Shown here one piece after another: positions 25,409 to 35,193 of a stretch of DNA of 64,000 nucleotides. The notes under the pieces were generated by a model. That model had not been told where the DNA came from. It was given only the letters and a program-made list of their open reading frames with translations, and searched no databases. Every line of letters starts with the position of its first letter. Position 1 is the stretch's first letter. This DNA comes from JAEZDC01 sp036676415 (GTDB taxonomy: Bacteria > Bacteroidota > Bacteroidia > Chitinophagales > Chitinophagaceae): positions 186,001 to 250,000 of the forward strand of contig JAKFCX010000060.1 of the NCBI GenBank assembly GCA_036676415.1, written 5' to 3'. The position numbers and the translations under genes were made by a program.

Positions 25409-26827
25409 TTAGCGGAGGTCGATACTTTGCGTTGTATTAACATCGATAAAAACTCCGCTTGCGTTTAATCCTGATTTTTTAAAATGTCGACTTGCTTCTT
25501 CGATGGAACCAGCCATTTTGTAAGGTCGTCCTCCATAAAATTCAAGTTGTGGAAAATACTTGCCATCAGTATTTATATACACAGCAGTATTGGTAGGTAG
25601 CCTCTTAATGATTGCTCCTGTGTTTTTAAAGAAATGTTTATCTGCATACATTCCTTTTCTGAAGGGATAGTTATGAAGGAAAAAATATTGAATGATTGCA
25701 AATGAAAGAATGATAGCAAGAGAAACGATTGCATTCTTTTTTCTCATTTGACTAATTATAATTGCAGCAATAAACACGATTGGAAATGCCATCTTTAGTG
25801 TGGCATAATCATGTTCGGAGGTAAATCCGAAGAAAACAATATGATGCAATACAGCCGTGATTAACATCAATAGTAGGAAAGGGTGAAGCCTAGTTTTGAT
25901 CAAACCAATCAATAACCATATCAGTAGAACTCCATAACTAACAATGTAGAATAGAAAAATGTTCAGCTTAGCTGGCCAGAAAGAAAAAAATGAATGTCCT
26001 TCTTCACCAACAGTTCTGCTAAGAAACTTCCATTCCATAAATTTTGCATAATCATTTAGCGAAGCCCAGGAAGTGTAAGTATAAATGATAATTAAAACGC
26101 CTAAAAGAATTGCAATGCCAGGCACCAATAACATCCATTTTGGTAATTTCTCCTTCCTGCTAAAAAGCAGATATGCACTCATCACTATTCCCTGGAAGAA
26201 AGGCAGCCAGTCAAATTGAATTCCTGCAAAAAGAAATAGTGCAGTTAACCAAAGCCATTTCGTTTGTTTGTCCTGTAACAATCTCAGGAAGAAATACCAG
26301 GCTAAATAATAACAAGGCAGTACTGCCGTTTCGTGTACATAACCATTTACCTGGTACCATAGTACAACAGGACTTATGAGGTATAAAACAATAGTAATAA
26401 ACGTTATTGTTTTTCTATTTGGTAATTGGTAGTTGAGTTGTGAGGCTAATTTATAAATTGCAAATACGGTTAAAGCCAGCCACAAAAGAGAAAAAATTCT
26501 CACTCCAACAGGCCCTGGAGGAATATTGGTCAGTTGCAAAAAATAATAAGGAACAGCAAACCATGCAGACCCAAAAGTGGTGATTGTATTATCAAATTGA
26601 GTAAATGGAGGTTTGTCTTTTGCAAATGCGTATGAACTAACCGGAATATTCTTTTTTGCAATGGCAGGATTATTTTTCCAATAAGATGCGTTTATAGCAA
26701 CAAGTGCAGGGTTGCTTTCCCGGAAAAAACCGAATGGTTTACAGAAATTGAAGCTGATGATGGTAACAAATACTATTGCTAGCACCATATACCATCTCCA
26801 AAGTTTTCTTTCTTGATTGAACAACAT
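25409..26827 (-). CDS. Polytopic membrane protein, glycosyltransferase-like (ArnT/PMT-like)
   Basis: A 472-residue integral membrane protein with about ten hydrophobic helices spread over residues 10-380, and a soluble C-terminal part of about 80 residues. A long periplasmic loop follows helix 1 (NPALVAINASYW...PPFTQFDNT), as in the GT-C glycosyltransferases that use lipid-linked sugars (ArnT, PMT_2). The expected acidic catalytic residue in that loop is not obvious, so catalysis is not shown. Its ATG overlaps the stop of the upstream Asp-box gene by one base, which indicates coupled translation of the pair. Confidence 0.6.
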   Translation of the reverse strand: MLFNQERKLWRWYMVLAIVFVTIISFNFCKPFGFFRESNPALVAINASYWKNNPAIAKKNIPVSSYAFAKDKPPFTQFDNTITTFGSAWFAVPYYFLQLTNIPPGPVGVRIFSLLWLALTVFAIYKLASQLNYQLPNRKTITFITIVLYLISPVVLWYQVNGYVHETAVLPCYYLAWYFFLRLLQDKQTKWLWLTALFLFAGIQFDWLPFFQGIVMSAYLLFSRKEKLPKWMLLVPGIAILLGVLIIIYTYTSWASLNDYAKFMEWKFLSRTVGEEGHSFFSFWPAKLNIFLFYIVSYGVLLIWLLIGLIKTRLHPFLLLMLITAVLHHIVFFGFTSEHDYATLKMAFPIVFIAAIIISQMRKKNAIVSLAIILSFAIIQYFFLHNYPFRKGMYADKHFFKNTGAIIKRLPTNTAVYINTDGKYFPQLEFYGGRPYKMAGSIEEASRHFKKSGLNASGVFIDVNTTQSIDLR

Positions 26828-27924
26828 CAGGGTACGAGTTTTCCAATTCTTCCTGTACCTGCAAAATACACAGCTTTCCCTGTTTTACTTTTTGCACAAA
26901 CATTAAAACCATCTTTACCTCTGGCTCCATCACCATGAATGAGTTTCCATGTTTTGCATCCATCAAAGCTCATGTCAACTCCATTGGTGCCACAGGTGAT
27001 GAAATTTTTTTTATCTGTTTGTATGATGCAACTTCGGTACCCATGAACAGAAGAACGTTTCCAGCCTGCATTGGTAGTAAAAACAACATTCCGTGAATCT
27101 TTCCAGTATTCATTATAATCTCCACCAGCGATATATATTTGTCCATTATCTCCGGTAGTAATGGAAAAAGCACCACTGGAAGGATGGCCCTGCATAATTG
27201 GAATCTTGATACGTCGATAAGAGCCGTACAAATTGTAAAAAACCAGATTCGATTCGACACCTCCGGTAATAAAAATTGCCTTTGTTATTTTCGGATTTAT
27301 CAGCTTTGTTAGTTTTAAGCCTATTGGGATATTTATGATATTGCTGCCACTTGCTGCAAAAACGAATTCCGCTGAACTGGCTGGAGAAACAAATGCACCG
27401 TTATTTTCAGTCCATGAATCACCCTTGTCGTCACTATTCAGAATGTAAAAGCGTTTTCCTAAGAAAGTGTCGATTACTATTGGATCTCCAATGCAAATTC
27501 CGGTATCACCTTCAAAATCCATTGCATCTAAAAACATCCCTTCCTGCTCTTTCTCAAAAACAACTTTCCAGCTATTGCCTCCATCTTTTGTTTTTAAAAT
27601 GTAAGCAGGATTATCAACAGCCATAATGATTGCCGTCTCTGCATCAAAAGCTTCTATATCCCTGAAATCTTTCTTCTCAAAACCAGGAACGATCATCCAT
27701 TTCCATGTTTGGCCTGCATCTAAAGATCTTCCGACAGTTCCATTGCTTCCACTGACCCAAATGATTGAATCTGACGGAACAGACAATCCCCTGAAAGATG
27801 ATTTGATACTGTCCTGTAATATATGAACCGAAGGAAGTTTTTGTGAATAGCTTGTTTGGGTAGATAAAGTAAAAAAGGTAAATAAAGTTAATAAGCTGAT
27901 AGGAATGTGGCGATACAACTTCAT
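26827..27924 (-). CDS. Exported Asp-box (BNR/YCF48-like) repeat protein
   Basis: A 365-residue exported protein with signal peptide (about 28 residues, ending TSYSQ). The mature protein carries repeated Asp-box motifs typical of sialidase/YCF48-like propellers: SLDAGQTW, TKDGGNSW, SDDKGDSW and SFDGCKTW. These mark a beta-propeller, probably six or seven blades. Members are annotated as oxidoreductases or photosystem-assembly-like proteins, but no catalytic site is visible here. It is coupled to the downstream membrane protein by a one-base stop/start overlap, which suggests an envelope pair. Confidence 0.8.
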   Translation of the reverse strand: MKLYRHIPISLLTLFTFFTLSTQTSYSQKLPSVHILQDSIKSSFRGLSVPSDSIIWVSGSNGTVGRSLDAGQTWKWMIVPGFEKKDFRDIEAFDAETAIIMAVDNPAYILKTKDGGNSWKVVFEKEQEGMFLDAMDFEGDTGICIGDPIVIDTFLGKRFYILNSDDKGDSWTENNGAFVSPASSAEFVFAASGSNIINIPIGLKLTKLINPKITKAIFITGGVESNLVFYNLYGSYRRIKIPIMQGHPSSGAFSITTGDNGQIYIAGGDYNEYWKDSRNVVFTTNAGWKRSSVHGYRSCIIQTDKKNFITCGTNGVDMSFDGCKTWKLIHGDGARGKDGFNVCAKSKTGKAVYFAGTGRIGKLVP

Positions 27925-27933
27925 TGAATGAAG

Positions 27934-28443
27934 TTACTTATTATGAAAATTCAATTCATCTTTCAATTGTTCCACTACATTGAAAATGATCGGGCACCGA
28001 TCGTAATGCATAAAAGTGGTGAAAGCCCTTTTCTTAAACCCCGGCAAATGAAGAGCGGGAAATTCTTTACATCCTTCGAAACGATATTCGTATACCGAAC
28101 ATTTATTATCTGAAAGAAAATGACAGGGTATAGCGTTTAACAACATCATACCGTTACTGCCTTTTTCGATGTACTGCTCATCAAAATTTTCACGTGTGAT
28201 CTGTAAATGATCAGAGAGATTATTGGCTTCTGTTTCATTGATGTTTACCATAAGGCTTTTGCAGCAATTACCACAGGACGTACAGTCAATTTGAGGAGAG
28301 ATGCTGCTGTCCAGCTTTCTTACTACAATATCGATCTCTTCTTCATCATGACTTTGGAGGAATTGCCTGAAAGCATCATTTTCCGCATTTTTTTGTGAAG
28401 CCAGTGTTCCAATTACGTCCAGGTCAATATGTAAATCAGGCAT
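27934..28443 (-). CDS. YkgJ-family cysteine-cluster protein
   Basis: A 169-residue protein of the YkgJ (CxxCxxCC) family. The metal cluster is at Cys54, Cys57, Cys60 and Cys61 (CTSCGNCCKSL), with later Cys residues in IPCHFL, NKCSVYEYRFEGCKEFP. The family binds a zinc ion or an iron-sulfur centre, and its function is unsettled. ATG 28443 was chosen because two codons further upstream the only start is TTG. It is cytoplasmic and precedes the Asp-box gene by 9 nt on the same strand, so it may be first in that operon. Confidence 0.88.
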   Translation of the reverse strand: MPDLHIDLDVIGTLASQKNAENDAFRQFLQSHDEEEIDIVVRKLDSSISPQIDCTSCGNCCKSLMVNINETEANNLSDHLQITRENFDEQYIEKGSNGMMLLNAIPCHFLSDNKCSVYEYRFEGCKEFPALHLPGFKKRAFTTFMHYDRCPIIFNVVEQLKDELNFHNK

Positions 28444-28645
28444 TTTCAAGGCTCAAAACTAACCGGTTGTGGTCGTTTTGGTGTATAAGATTTCCTTAAG
28501 AGTTTTTATCCACACATTTGCCTGCTTTTGTTAAAAAACTCAAACCTTGCAGGGCAGCAGCAAGCTTTACATTTGTTGGTGATGATTGTGAGGCTGGAGG
28601 TGTGAGGCTGTAGACTATAGCATTTAAGTTGCAAAGAGTTATGTT

Positions 28646-28665
28646 GTACAAGAGTGCGACGCAAG
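28646..28665 (+). repeat. Dispersed intergenic repeat, variant A
   Basis: Exact core GTACAAGAGTGCGACGCAAG, followed by GAACGATGAGAAGG, which is diverged from the extended part of the family. It lies upstream of parE. Confidence 0.85.
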
Positions 28666-28731
28666 GAACGATGAGAAGGATGTGGGAGTTGATAAAATAA
28701 TTACAATTCAAAATCAAAACCTGGGTTATCA

Positions 28732-28765
28732 TTTTGACTTTTGAATTTTCACTTTTGACTTTTAA
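28732..28765 (+). repeat. TTTTGACTTTT repeats upstream of parE
   Basis: Two or more copies of TTTTGACTTTT separated by GAATTTTCAC. The inverse form (AAAAGTAAAAAGTCAAAAT) follows parE at about 30668-30690, so the gene is bracketed by inverted copies. Confidence 0.6.
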
Positions 28766-28771
28766 GAAATT

Positions 28772-30661
28772 ATGGCTGAGAATAAAAATATGTTTGATTA
28801 TACCGAAGACAGTATTAAAAGTCTTGACTGGCGTGAACACATTCGTTTACGTCCCGGTATGTATATTGGAAAACTGGGTGATGGATCAGCACCGGACGAT
28901 GGAATTTATGTACTGATAAAAGAGGTGATCGATAACTGTATTGACGAACATACCATGGGTCATGGTAAACAGGTTGAGATCAATATCGACAACAAAACAG
29001 TTACCATCAGGGATTATGGTCGTGGTATTCCTTTGGGGAAAGTGGTGGATGTAGTAAGTAAAATAAACACCGGTGCAAAGTATGACAGCAAAGCATTTCA
29101 GAAGAGTGTTGGATTGAATGGCGTAGGTACAAAAGCCGTTAATGCACTAAGCGATTATTTTAAAGTAGAAAGTTTCAGGGAAGGAAAGGCCAAAGTAGCT
29201 GAGTTTGAAAAAGGTATTTTGCTTAAAGAGCATAAAGAAGTAAAAACCAGTGAATCGAATGGTACGCTGGTAACATTTATTCCTGATAGTTCTGTATTTA
29301 AACATTTCAATTTCAGGAATGAGTACATCGAAGAACAGCTATGGAATTATTGTTATCTCAATGCAGGTCTGATCATTTCACTGAACGGAAAAAAATACGT
29401 TAGCAAAAACGGATTGCTGGATCTGCTGCAACGTAAAACAAATGTTGATGAAATAAGATATCCGATCATTCACCTAAAAGCGGAAGATATTGAAGTGGCC
29501 ATCACCCATAACAATGATTATGGTGAAGATATTTTCTCATTCGTAAACGGTCAATACACAACACAAGGTGGAACTCACCAGCAGGCTTTCCGTGAGGCTT
29601 ACGTAAAAGTGATCCGGGATTTTTACAAGAAAGATTATGAAGCTTCAGATATCAGGACAAGTATCGTTGCTGCAGTTTCGGTAAGAGTGCAGGAGCCGGT
29701 TTTTGAGAGCCAGACAAAAACAAAACTTGGTTCACAGATCGTATACGAAGGTGGGCCAACGATGAAGAATTTTATCCTCGAGTTTCTTGCAAAAGAGCTG
29801 GATAATTTTTTACATCGTAATTCCCAGGTTGCAGAGGCTTTAAAGAAAAGGATTGAGCAGAATGAAAGAGAAAGGAAAGAGTTAGCTGGTATTAAGAAAC
29901 TGGCTAATGAAAGAGCCAAGAAAGCCAATCTTCATAATAAAAAGCTGAGAGATTGCCGTGTGCATTTGAATGATGAACCACCTGCAAAAAATAAAGAGCA
30001 GTTTATTTCGCTGCAGGCTTTATCTACTTTATTTATTACTGAAGGAGACAGTGCCAGTGGAAGTATCACCAAGTCCAGGGATGTAGATACACAGGCCGTG
30101 TTCAGTCTACGTGGTAAGCCATTGAACTGTTTTGGGCTCACCAAAAAAGTGGTGTATGAGAATGAAGAATTCAACCTGTTGCAACATGCTTTGAATATTG
30201 AAGATGGCCTGGAAGGATTAAGATACCAGCGAATTGTAATTGCAACCGATGCTGATGTAGATGGAATGCATATTCGTTTACTGATGATGACCTTCTTTCT
30301 CCAGTTTTTTCCTGACCTGGTAAAGCATGACCATGTATCTATTTTAGAAACGCCATTGTTCCGTGTAAGAAACAAGCAGGAGACGATCTATTGTTATAAT
30401 GAAACAGAGAAGCAGGCAGCAGTAAAAAAACTGGGAAGTAAACCAGAGATCACCAGATTCAAGGGTTTGGGAGAGATATCGCCAAGTGAGTTTGGAAGGT
30501 TTATCGGCGATGAAATTCGGCTGCAACCGGTAATGCTAATGCCGGAAACACATATCCAGGAAGTCCTTGAATATTATATGGGTAAGAATACGATGGAACG
30601 GCAGGAGTTTATTATTAATAATTTGAAAGTAGAACTTGATCTTGTAGAAGAAAATGTTTAA
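28772..30661 (+). CDS. parE: Topoisomerase IV subunit B
   Basis: A 629-residue type IIA topoisomerase B subunit: it provides ATPase and part of the cleavage core. The GHKL ATP site has VIDNCIDEH (about 52-60), DYGRGIPLG and GLNGVGTKAVNALS; the TOPRIM region has TEGDSASGSI and DADVDGMHIR. Length and the absence of the long GyrB insertion fit ParE. A parC-like subunit A gene follows 1.3 kb downstream on the same strand, separated by a DUF1835 and a DUF4260 gene, which supports ParE. It decatenates daughter chromosomes. Confidence 0.9.
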   Translation: MAENKNMFDYTEDSIKSLDWREHIRLRPGMYIGKLGDGSAPDDGIYVLIKEVIDNCIDEHTMGHGKQVEINIDNKTVTIRDYGRGIPLGKVVDVVSKINTGAKYDSKAFQKSVGLNGVGTKAVNALSDYFKVESFREGKAKVAEFEKGILLKEHKEVKTSESNGTLVTFIPDSSVFKHFNFRNEYIEEQLWNYCYLNAGLIISLNGKKYVSKNGLLDLLQRKTNVDEIRYPIIHLKAEDIEVAITHNNDYGEDIFSFVNGQYTTQGGTHQQAFREAYVKVIRDFYKKDYEASDIRTSIVAAVSVRVQEPVFESQTKTKLGSQIVYEGGPTMKNFILEFLAKELDNFLHRNSQVAEALKKRIEQNERERKELAGIKKLANERAKKANLHNKKLRDCRVHLNDEPPAKNKEQFISLQALSTLFITEGDSASGSITKSRDVDTQAVFSLRGKPLNCFGLTKKVVYENEEFNLLQHALNIEDGLEGLRYQRIVIATDADVDGMHIRLLMMTFFLQFFPDLVKHDHVSILETPLFRVRNKQETIYCYNETEKQAAVKKLGSKPEITRFKGLGEISPSEFGRFIGDEIRLQPVMLMPETHIQEVLEYYMGKNTMERQEFIINNLKVELDLVEENV

Positions 30662-30667
30662 GATAAT

Positions 30668-30690
30668 TCAAAAGTAAAAAGTCAAAATCT
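30668..30690 (+). repeat. AAAAGTCAAAAT repeat downstream of parE
   Basis: AATTCAAAAGTAAAAAGTC is the inverse of the tract upstream of parE at 28732. It fills nearly all of the 33-bp gap before the DUF1835 gene. Confidence 0.55.
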
Positions 30691-30694
30691 AAAA

Positions 30695-31543
30695 ATGATA
30701 CACGTTGTTTTTCAACAGGCTGATGTTGATGTTTTAATTAAAGCAATAGAATTAGATGAAAGCCTTACAGGTGAAATAGTAGAGATCAAAGATGATTATG
30801 CTGTAGGCCCATTGGGAAATCTGAATTCACCTGAAGCATGGCAGGAGAGAAGAGACTGGTGGAAATCTTTACTGGAACAATCACCATACATAGAACAACT
30901 GGATATGGTGGATGACAAACTTGCCCTGCACAATCTGAAACAGAAGTTAGATGAAGGTGCTGATGATGTCTGGTTGTGGATGGGACAAAACCAACATGAT
31001 GTTTGTGGTTATTACTGGCTGATGAGCCAGTTGAAAGATTACCAAAGCAGGATATATGTATTGTACCTGAATAATCTTCCATTCCTCAATGAAAAGGGAA
31101 GTTTGTATTATCCTACAGCCATTCATGAAATATTGCCAAAGGAAATACTAAAAGCAAAAAAACTATCAAGGCCAATTACGCTTAGCGAGTTTGAAGTTGA
31201 TCCTGATGAGTGGAAGAAACTTTGCAACGAAAATGCTATTGTTAGAATATTAGAAGGGGGGAAAAAAATAGTCAGCAAAGAGGAAACATTTTATGATAAG
31301 GAAGTATTATCTGCTATTACAGGTGAATGGCAGAAGTTGCATAAGGTGTTTGGAAATATGTTTAGTAAAATGAAGATCAAAACAGGTGATGTATTTCTTG
31401 CCTGGAGAATGAGGAAACTGGCAGAAGAAGGAAAGATTGAATTGCAAGGTGACTGGACAAAAGCCGGATGGAAAGAAGTACAGGTGAAACTGGCCGGTGT
31501 TAATGCCGAACCATTTTTAGCTGAAGAAACCGCTCAATCATAA
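30695..31543 (+). CDS. DUF1835 domain-containing protein
   Basis: A 282-residue cytoplasmic protein matching the DUF1835 family at its N-terminus (MIHVVFQQADVDVLIKAI, then EIKDDYAVGPLG, a conserved ADP-ribose or nucleotide-like pocket region) and the linked DUF3658 segment toward the C-terminus. Function is unknown. It begins 33 nt after parE on the same strand, likely co-transcribed, and is followed 2 nt later by the DUF4260 gene. Confidence 0.85.
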   Translation: MIHVVFQQADVDVLIKAIELDESLTGEIVEIKDDYAVGPLGNLNSPEAWQERRDWWKSLLEQSPYIEQLDMVDDKLALHNLKQKLDEGADDVWLWMGQNQHDVCGYYWLMSQLKDYQSRIYVLYLNNLPFLNEKGSLYYPTAIHEILPKEILKAKKLSRPITLSEFEVDPDEWKKLCNENAIVRILEGGKKIVSKEETFYDKEVLSAITGEWQKLHKVFGNMFSKMKIKTGDVFLAWRMRKLAEEGKIELQGDWTKAGWKEVQVKLAGVNAEPFLAEETAQS

Positions 31544-31545
31544 AT

Positions 31546-31902
31546 ATGAAAACAATCATTCAACTGGAAGAATTTGGAATGTTAGTGCTGAGTGTATTCC
31601 TGTTCGACATGCTTCCCTTTGAGTGGTGGTGGTTTCTTGTGTTGTTTCTCTCGCCAGATATAAGTATGCTTGGCTATATGGCTGGTAACAAGGCTGGTGC
31701 TGTATTATATAATCTTTTTCATCATAAAGGAATTGCAGTTGCATTATATATATCAGGATTTGCATTGGAGAATGATGTATTGAAACTGGCCGGGTTAATT
31801 TTATTTGGCCATGCATCGTTTGATAGAATGATGGGTTATGGGCTAAAAACATTTGAAGGGTTCAAAGCAACTCATTTAGGCACAATTGGTAAAGCTGAAT
31901 AG
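31546..31902 (+). CDS. DUF4260 family membrane protein
   Basis: A 118-residue small integral membrane protein of the DUF4260 family. It starts MKTIIQLEEFGMLVLSVFLF and carries the conserved WWWFLVLFLSPDISMLGY segment, then GHASFDRMMGYGLK near the C-terminus. About four hydrophobic helices. Function is unknown. It sits 2 nt after the DUF1835 gene in the parE-to-parC stretch. Confidence 0.88.
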   Translation: MKTIIQLEEFGMLVLSVFLFDMLPFEWWWFLVLFLSPDISMLGYMAGNKAGAVLYNLFHHKGIAVALYISGFALENDVLKLAGLILFGHASFDRMMGYGLKTFEGFKATHLGTIGKAE

Positions 31903-31912
31903 AATTGTTGTT

Positions 31913-31932
31913 GTAAAAGTGTGCGACGCAAC
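31913..31932 (+). repeat. Dispersed intergenic repeat, diverged variant A
   Basis: GTAAAAGTGTGCGACGCAAC differs at two positions from variant A. The extended part GAAGCATTATAGTAGTAAT follows. It lies between the DUF4260 and parC genes. Confidence 0.75.
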
Positions 31933-31970
31933 GAAGCATTATAGTAGTAATAACGTTGGGATCATAAAAT

Positions 31971-34487
31971 ATGGCGAAAAGTAAAGACAATTACGTTCAT
32001 GAAAATGAAAATGGCTTACAGGGTCAGTATAAAAACTGGTTCCTTGATTATGCCTCTTATGTGATATTGGAAAGAGCTGTGCCTGCATTGGAAGATGGAT
32101 TAAAACCAGTGCAGCGTAGAATCTTACATGCAATGAAAGAAATGGATGATGGGCGTTACAATAAAGTAGCGAACATCATTGGACAGTCTATGCAATACCA
32201 TCCACATGGTGATGCGTCAATTGGTGATGCCTTGGTAAACATGGGCCAGAAAGATCTTTTAATTGATACACAGGGAAACTGGGGTGATGTAAGAACTGGT
32301 GATGATGCAGCTGCTGCAAGATATATCGAAGCAAGACTTTCAAAATTTGCACTTGAAGTTGCATTCAATGCAAAGACAACAGAATGGCAATTAAGCTATG
32401 ATGGAAGAAAGAATGAGCCGGTTGTTTTACCAATGAAATTTCCTTTGTTGCTGGCACAGGGTGCTGATGGTATTGCGGTTGGTCTTTCCACAAAAATTCT
32501 GCCTCACAACTTTATAGAGCTAATAGATGCTTCAATAAAATACCTGAAAGGAAAGAAGTTTGAACTCTATCCCGATTTCCAGACAGGGGGAATGGTTGAT
32601 GTTTCCAATTACAATGATGGAAGACGAGGTGGAAAAGTTCGTGTTCGTGCCATCATAGAAGAACTGGATAAGAAAACATTGGTGATCCGTAGTGTGCCTT
32701 ATGGTGTTACTACAACCACTTTAATGGAATCAATCGTTAAAGCAAACGACCAGGGAAAGATCAAGATTAAAAAAGTAACAGATGCAACAGCTCAGCATGT
32801 AGAGATCATGATAGAACTGGCTTCAGGTATTCAATCTGATATTGCCATCGATGCATTGTATGCTTTCACTGATTGCGAAGTGAGTATTTCACCAAATGCA
32901 TGTGTCATAGTCAGCCAGAAACCACAATTCCTGGGGGCAACAGAATTATTAAAATCTTCTGTAGACAATACGAAAGATCTCCTGCAGAAAGAACTGGAGA
33001 TCAAATTAAGAGAACTTGAAGAAAAATGGCATTACACTTCACTGGAAAAAATATTCTTTGAAGAAAAAATATACAAAGAGCTTGAGAAGAAACATGAGAC
33101 CTGGGATAAGGTGATCTCGGCCATTGACAAAGCTTTTGTTCCTTTCACTAAAAAACTGAAACGACCTGTTACCAAAGAGGATATACTAAAACTTACCGAG
33201 AAACCGGTTAGAAGAATTTACAAACTCGATATTGATGAACTGAATGCACAGATCAAAGGCATTGAAGCTGACATCAAGCAAGTAAAGCATGATCTGGCCA
33301 ATCTTGTTGATTATGCCGTGGCCTATTTCAACAGCCTGCTTACCAAATTTGGTAAGGGAAAAGAAAGAAAGACTGAAATAAAATTATTCGACACCATCAA
33401 AGTACAACAGGTGGCCATTGCCAATACCAAACTGTACATGAACAGGGCTGAAGGTTTTATTGGTACTTCTCTAAAGAAAGATGAACTGATCACCGAAGTT
33501 TCTGATATCGATGACATCATCGTTTTCACCAAACGTGGACTGATGAAAGTGGTGAAAGTAGGTGAGAAGACCTTTATTGGAAAAGACATTATTCATGCCG
33601 CTGTTTTTACCAAAAATGATGAACGTACCACCTATAACATGATCTACCTGGATGGTGCTTCCGGAACCAGTTACGGTAAACGATTTAACGTAACGGGAAT
33701 TACTCGAGATAAAGAATATGATCTTACAAGAGGTGATGCAAAATCAAAGGTTCATTATTTCACGGCCAATGCAAATGGCGAAGCTGAAGTGGTGAAAGTT
33801 GTCTTAAGTCCTAACTGCTCTGCACGCAATAAAGAGTTTGAGTTCTACTTTGAAGAACTTGACATCAAAGGAAGAAGTAGCATGGGTAACCAGGTTACGA
33901 AGTATCCTATAAAGTCAGTTAAGTTTAAAGAAAAAGGCCGAAGCACTTTAGCAGGAAAAAAGATTTGGTTCGACGATACTTTCGGAAGATTAAATACCGA
34001 CGAGAAAGGAGATTACCTGGGAAGCTTTGAACCGGAAGATCGTATTGTAGTGGTATATGATGATGGTACCTATGAGATCACTGACCAGGAATTAACTCAA
34101 CGTTTTGAAGCAGAAAAGGTTTTGTTAATAGAGAAGTTCATTCCTGAAAAAATAATCACTGCAGTCTATCTCGATAATGACAAGCAACAGTTCAATGTGA
34201 AGCGGTTTAAGATTGAGACCACAACCCTGCGTATTAAATTCTTATTTATCAAGGAAGGTAATAATAACAGGCTTGAAGCCGTTACTACAGATGATAAGCC
34301 AGTGCTGCTGCTTACTAATGGAAGAGGTGCTCAGAAACGTGAACAAAAGATTAAGATTGCTGATTTCGTTGACGTTATGGGATGGAAGGCTGTGGGTAAC
34401 AAATTAGCCGAGTATAGTAAGAGTGTAGAGATGGAATGGATACCGCAAAACAACAAGCAACAGTCACAGCCAGAGTTGTTCACATAG
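31971..34487 (+). CDS. parC: Topoisomerase IV subunit A
   Basis: An 838-residue type IIA topoisomerase A subunit. The catalytic Tyr118 lies in AAARYIEARLS next to Arg117, after the winged-helix region (EDGLKPVQRRILHAM, GQSMQYHPHGDASIGDAL). A long coiled region (about 330-480) follows, and the C-terminal part forms beta-pinwheel blades. The C-terminus ends in a Gln-rich tail, not the GyrA acidic tail or GyrA box, which supports ParC. It forms the breakage-reunion partner of ParE encoded 1.3 kb upstream. Confidence 0.9.
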   Translation: MAKSKDNYVHENENGLQGQYKNWFLDYASYVILERAVPALEDGLKPVQRRILHAMKEMDDGRYNKVANIIGQSMQYHPHGDASIGDALVNMGQKDLLIDTQGNWGDVRTGDDAAAARYIEARLSKFALEVAFNAKTTEWQLSYDGRKNEPVVLPMKFPLLLAQGADGIAVGLSTKILPHNFIELIDASIKYLKGKKFELYPDFQTGGMVDVSNYNDGRRGGKVRVRAIIEELDKKTLVIRSVPYGVTTTTLMESIVKANDQGKIKIKKVTDATAQHVEIMIELASGIQSDIAIDALYAFTDCEVSISPNACVIVSQKPQFLGATELLKSSVDNTKDLLQKELEIKLRELEEKWHYTSLEKIFFEEKIYKELEKKHETWDKVISAIDKAFVPFTKKLKRPVTKEDILKLTEKPVRRIYKLDIDELNAQIKGIEADIKQVKHDLANLVDYAVAYFNSLLTKFGKGKERKTEIKLFDTIKVQQVAIANTKLYMNRAEGFIGTSLKKDELITEVSDIDDIIVFTKRGLMKVVKVGEKTFIGKDIIHAAVFTKNDERTTYNMIYLDGASGTSYGKRFNVTGITRDKEYDLTRGDAKSKVHYFTANANGEAEVVKVVLSPNCSARNKEFEFYFEELDIKGRSSMGNQVTKYPIKSVKFKEKGRSTLAGKKIWFDDTFGRLNTDEKGDYLGSFEPEDRIVVVYDDGTYEITDQELTQRFEAEKVLLIEKFIPEKIITAVYLDNDKQQFNVKRFKIETTTLRIKFLFIKEGNNNRLEAVTTDDKPVLLLTNGRGAQKREQKIKIADFVDVMGWKAVGNKLAEYSKSVEMEWIPQNNKQQSQPELFT

Positions 34488-34573
34488 CGTGAATTAAAAC
34501 TTGATTAATCATATTGTTTGATATTACTATTTAGATAATTTGAAGTCCAATAACAACAAACATCCCCTTGACT

Positions 34574-35080
34574 ATGGAATTCTTCGACAAAATCCGGTTA
34601 GACGAGTGGTTCTACGAAGCTGACCAAAATATAAAAGAGCAGCGTTATGCTGATGCCATGCAAACCTTAGAATCGATTATTGCTGAATCACCAGAATATG
34701 GTAAAGCATATAATCACCTTGGATGGCTGTACGAAACAAAATATTACGATTATAAAAAGGCTGAAGCTTGTTATAAGAAGTGTCTTGAGCTGGAGCCTGA
34801 ATATACTCCTGTTTATCTCAATCTTGCGGTGGTGCTTTCCGGTGTACGTAAATGGAACGAACTCGAGGAGCTTTTAAATAAGGCTATCGAAACACCTGGT
34901 GTTGACCAGGCTGCAGCTTTCAATGAATTTGGTATCATGTACGAAATGAAAGGTGAGTATGAACTTGCTATCAAGAATTACAAAACAGCCATTCGTATGA
35001 GCCTGAAAAATTCTAAAATAGATGCTTACCGTGATGCCATTGACCGTTGTAAAGTGAAGATGGACATTTTGAAGAATTAA
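34574..35080 (+). CDS. TPR repeat protein
   Basis: A 168-residue cytoplasmic tetratricopeptide-repeat protein. Repeats are readable as A..LGWLYE..Y.DYKKAEACYKKCLELEPE and A..NEFGIMYEMKGEYELAIKNYKTAIRMS, so about three TPR helix pairs plus a short N-terminal helix. ATG 34574 is chosen over a TTG six nt upstream. TPR proteins bind peptides or other proteins; no partner can be named. It follows parC after 86 nt. Confidence 0.85.
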   Translation: MEFFDKIRLDEWFYEADQNIKEQRYADAMQTLESIIAESPEYGKAYNHLGWLYETKYYDYKKAEACYKKCLELEPEYTPVYLNLAVVLSGVRKWNELEELLNKAIETPGVDQAAAFNEFGIMYEMKGEYELAIKNYKTAIRMSLKNSKIDAYRDAIDRCKVKMDILKN

Positions 35081-35115
35081 TTGAGCAAACTGTAGTGCTA
35101 CTATAAGCTTTGCTT

Positions 35116-35135
35116 GCGTCGCACTCTTGTACTGG
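35116..35135 (-). repeat. Dispersed intergenic repeat, variant A
   Basis: The minus strand reads GTACAAGAGTGCGACGCAAG, continuing as CAAAGCTTATAGTAGC. It lies downstream of the TPR gene. Confidence 0.85.
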
Positions 35136-35193
35136 TATAACATTATTGAACATATCCTACTTGCCCTGGCCTTGTGCTGGGGCATTTTACTTT

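Larger units (their letters stand above)
28444..28771. other. 328-bp intergenic region without a gene
   Basis: This region separates the divergent YkgJ and parE genes. It holds one dispersed repeat (28646-28665), a low-complexity GAGGCTGnnG stretch (about 28590-28615), and an AT-rich tract of TTTTGACTTTT motifs (28732-28765) just before parE. I saw no gene in it. Confidence 0.8.
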
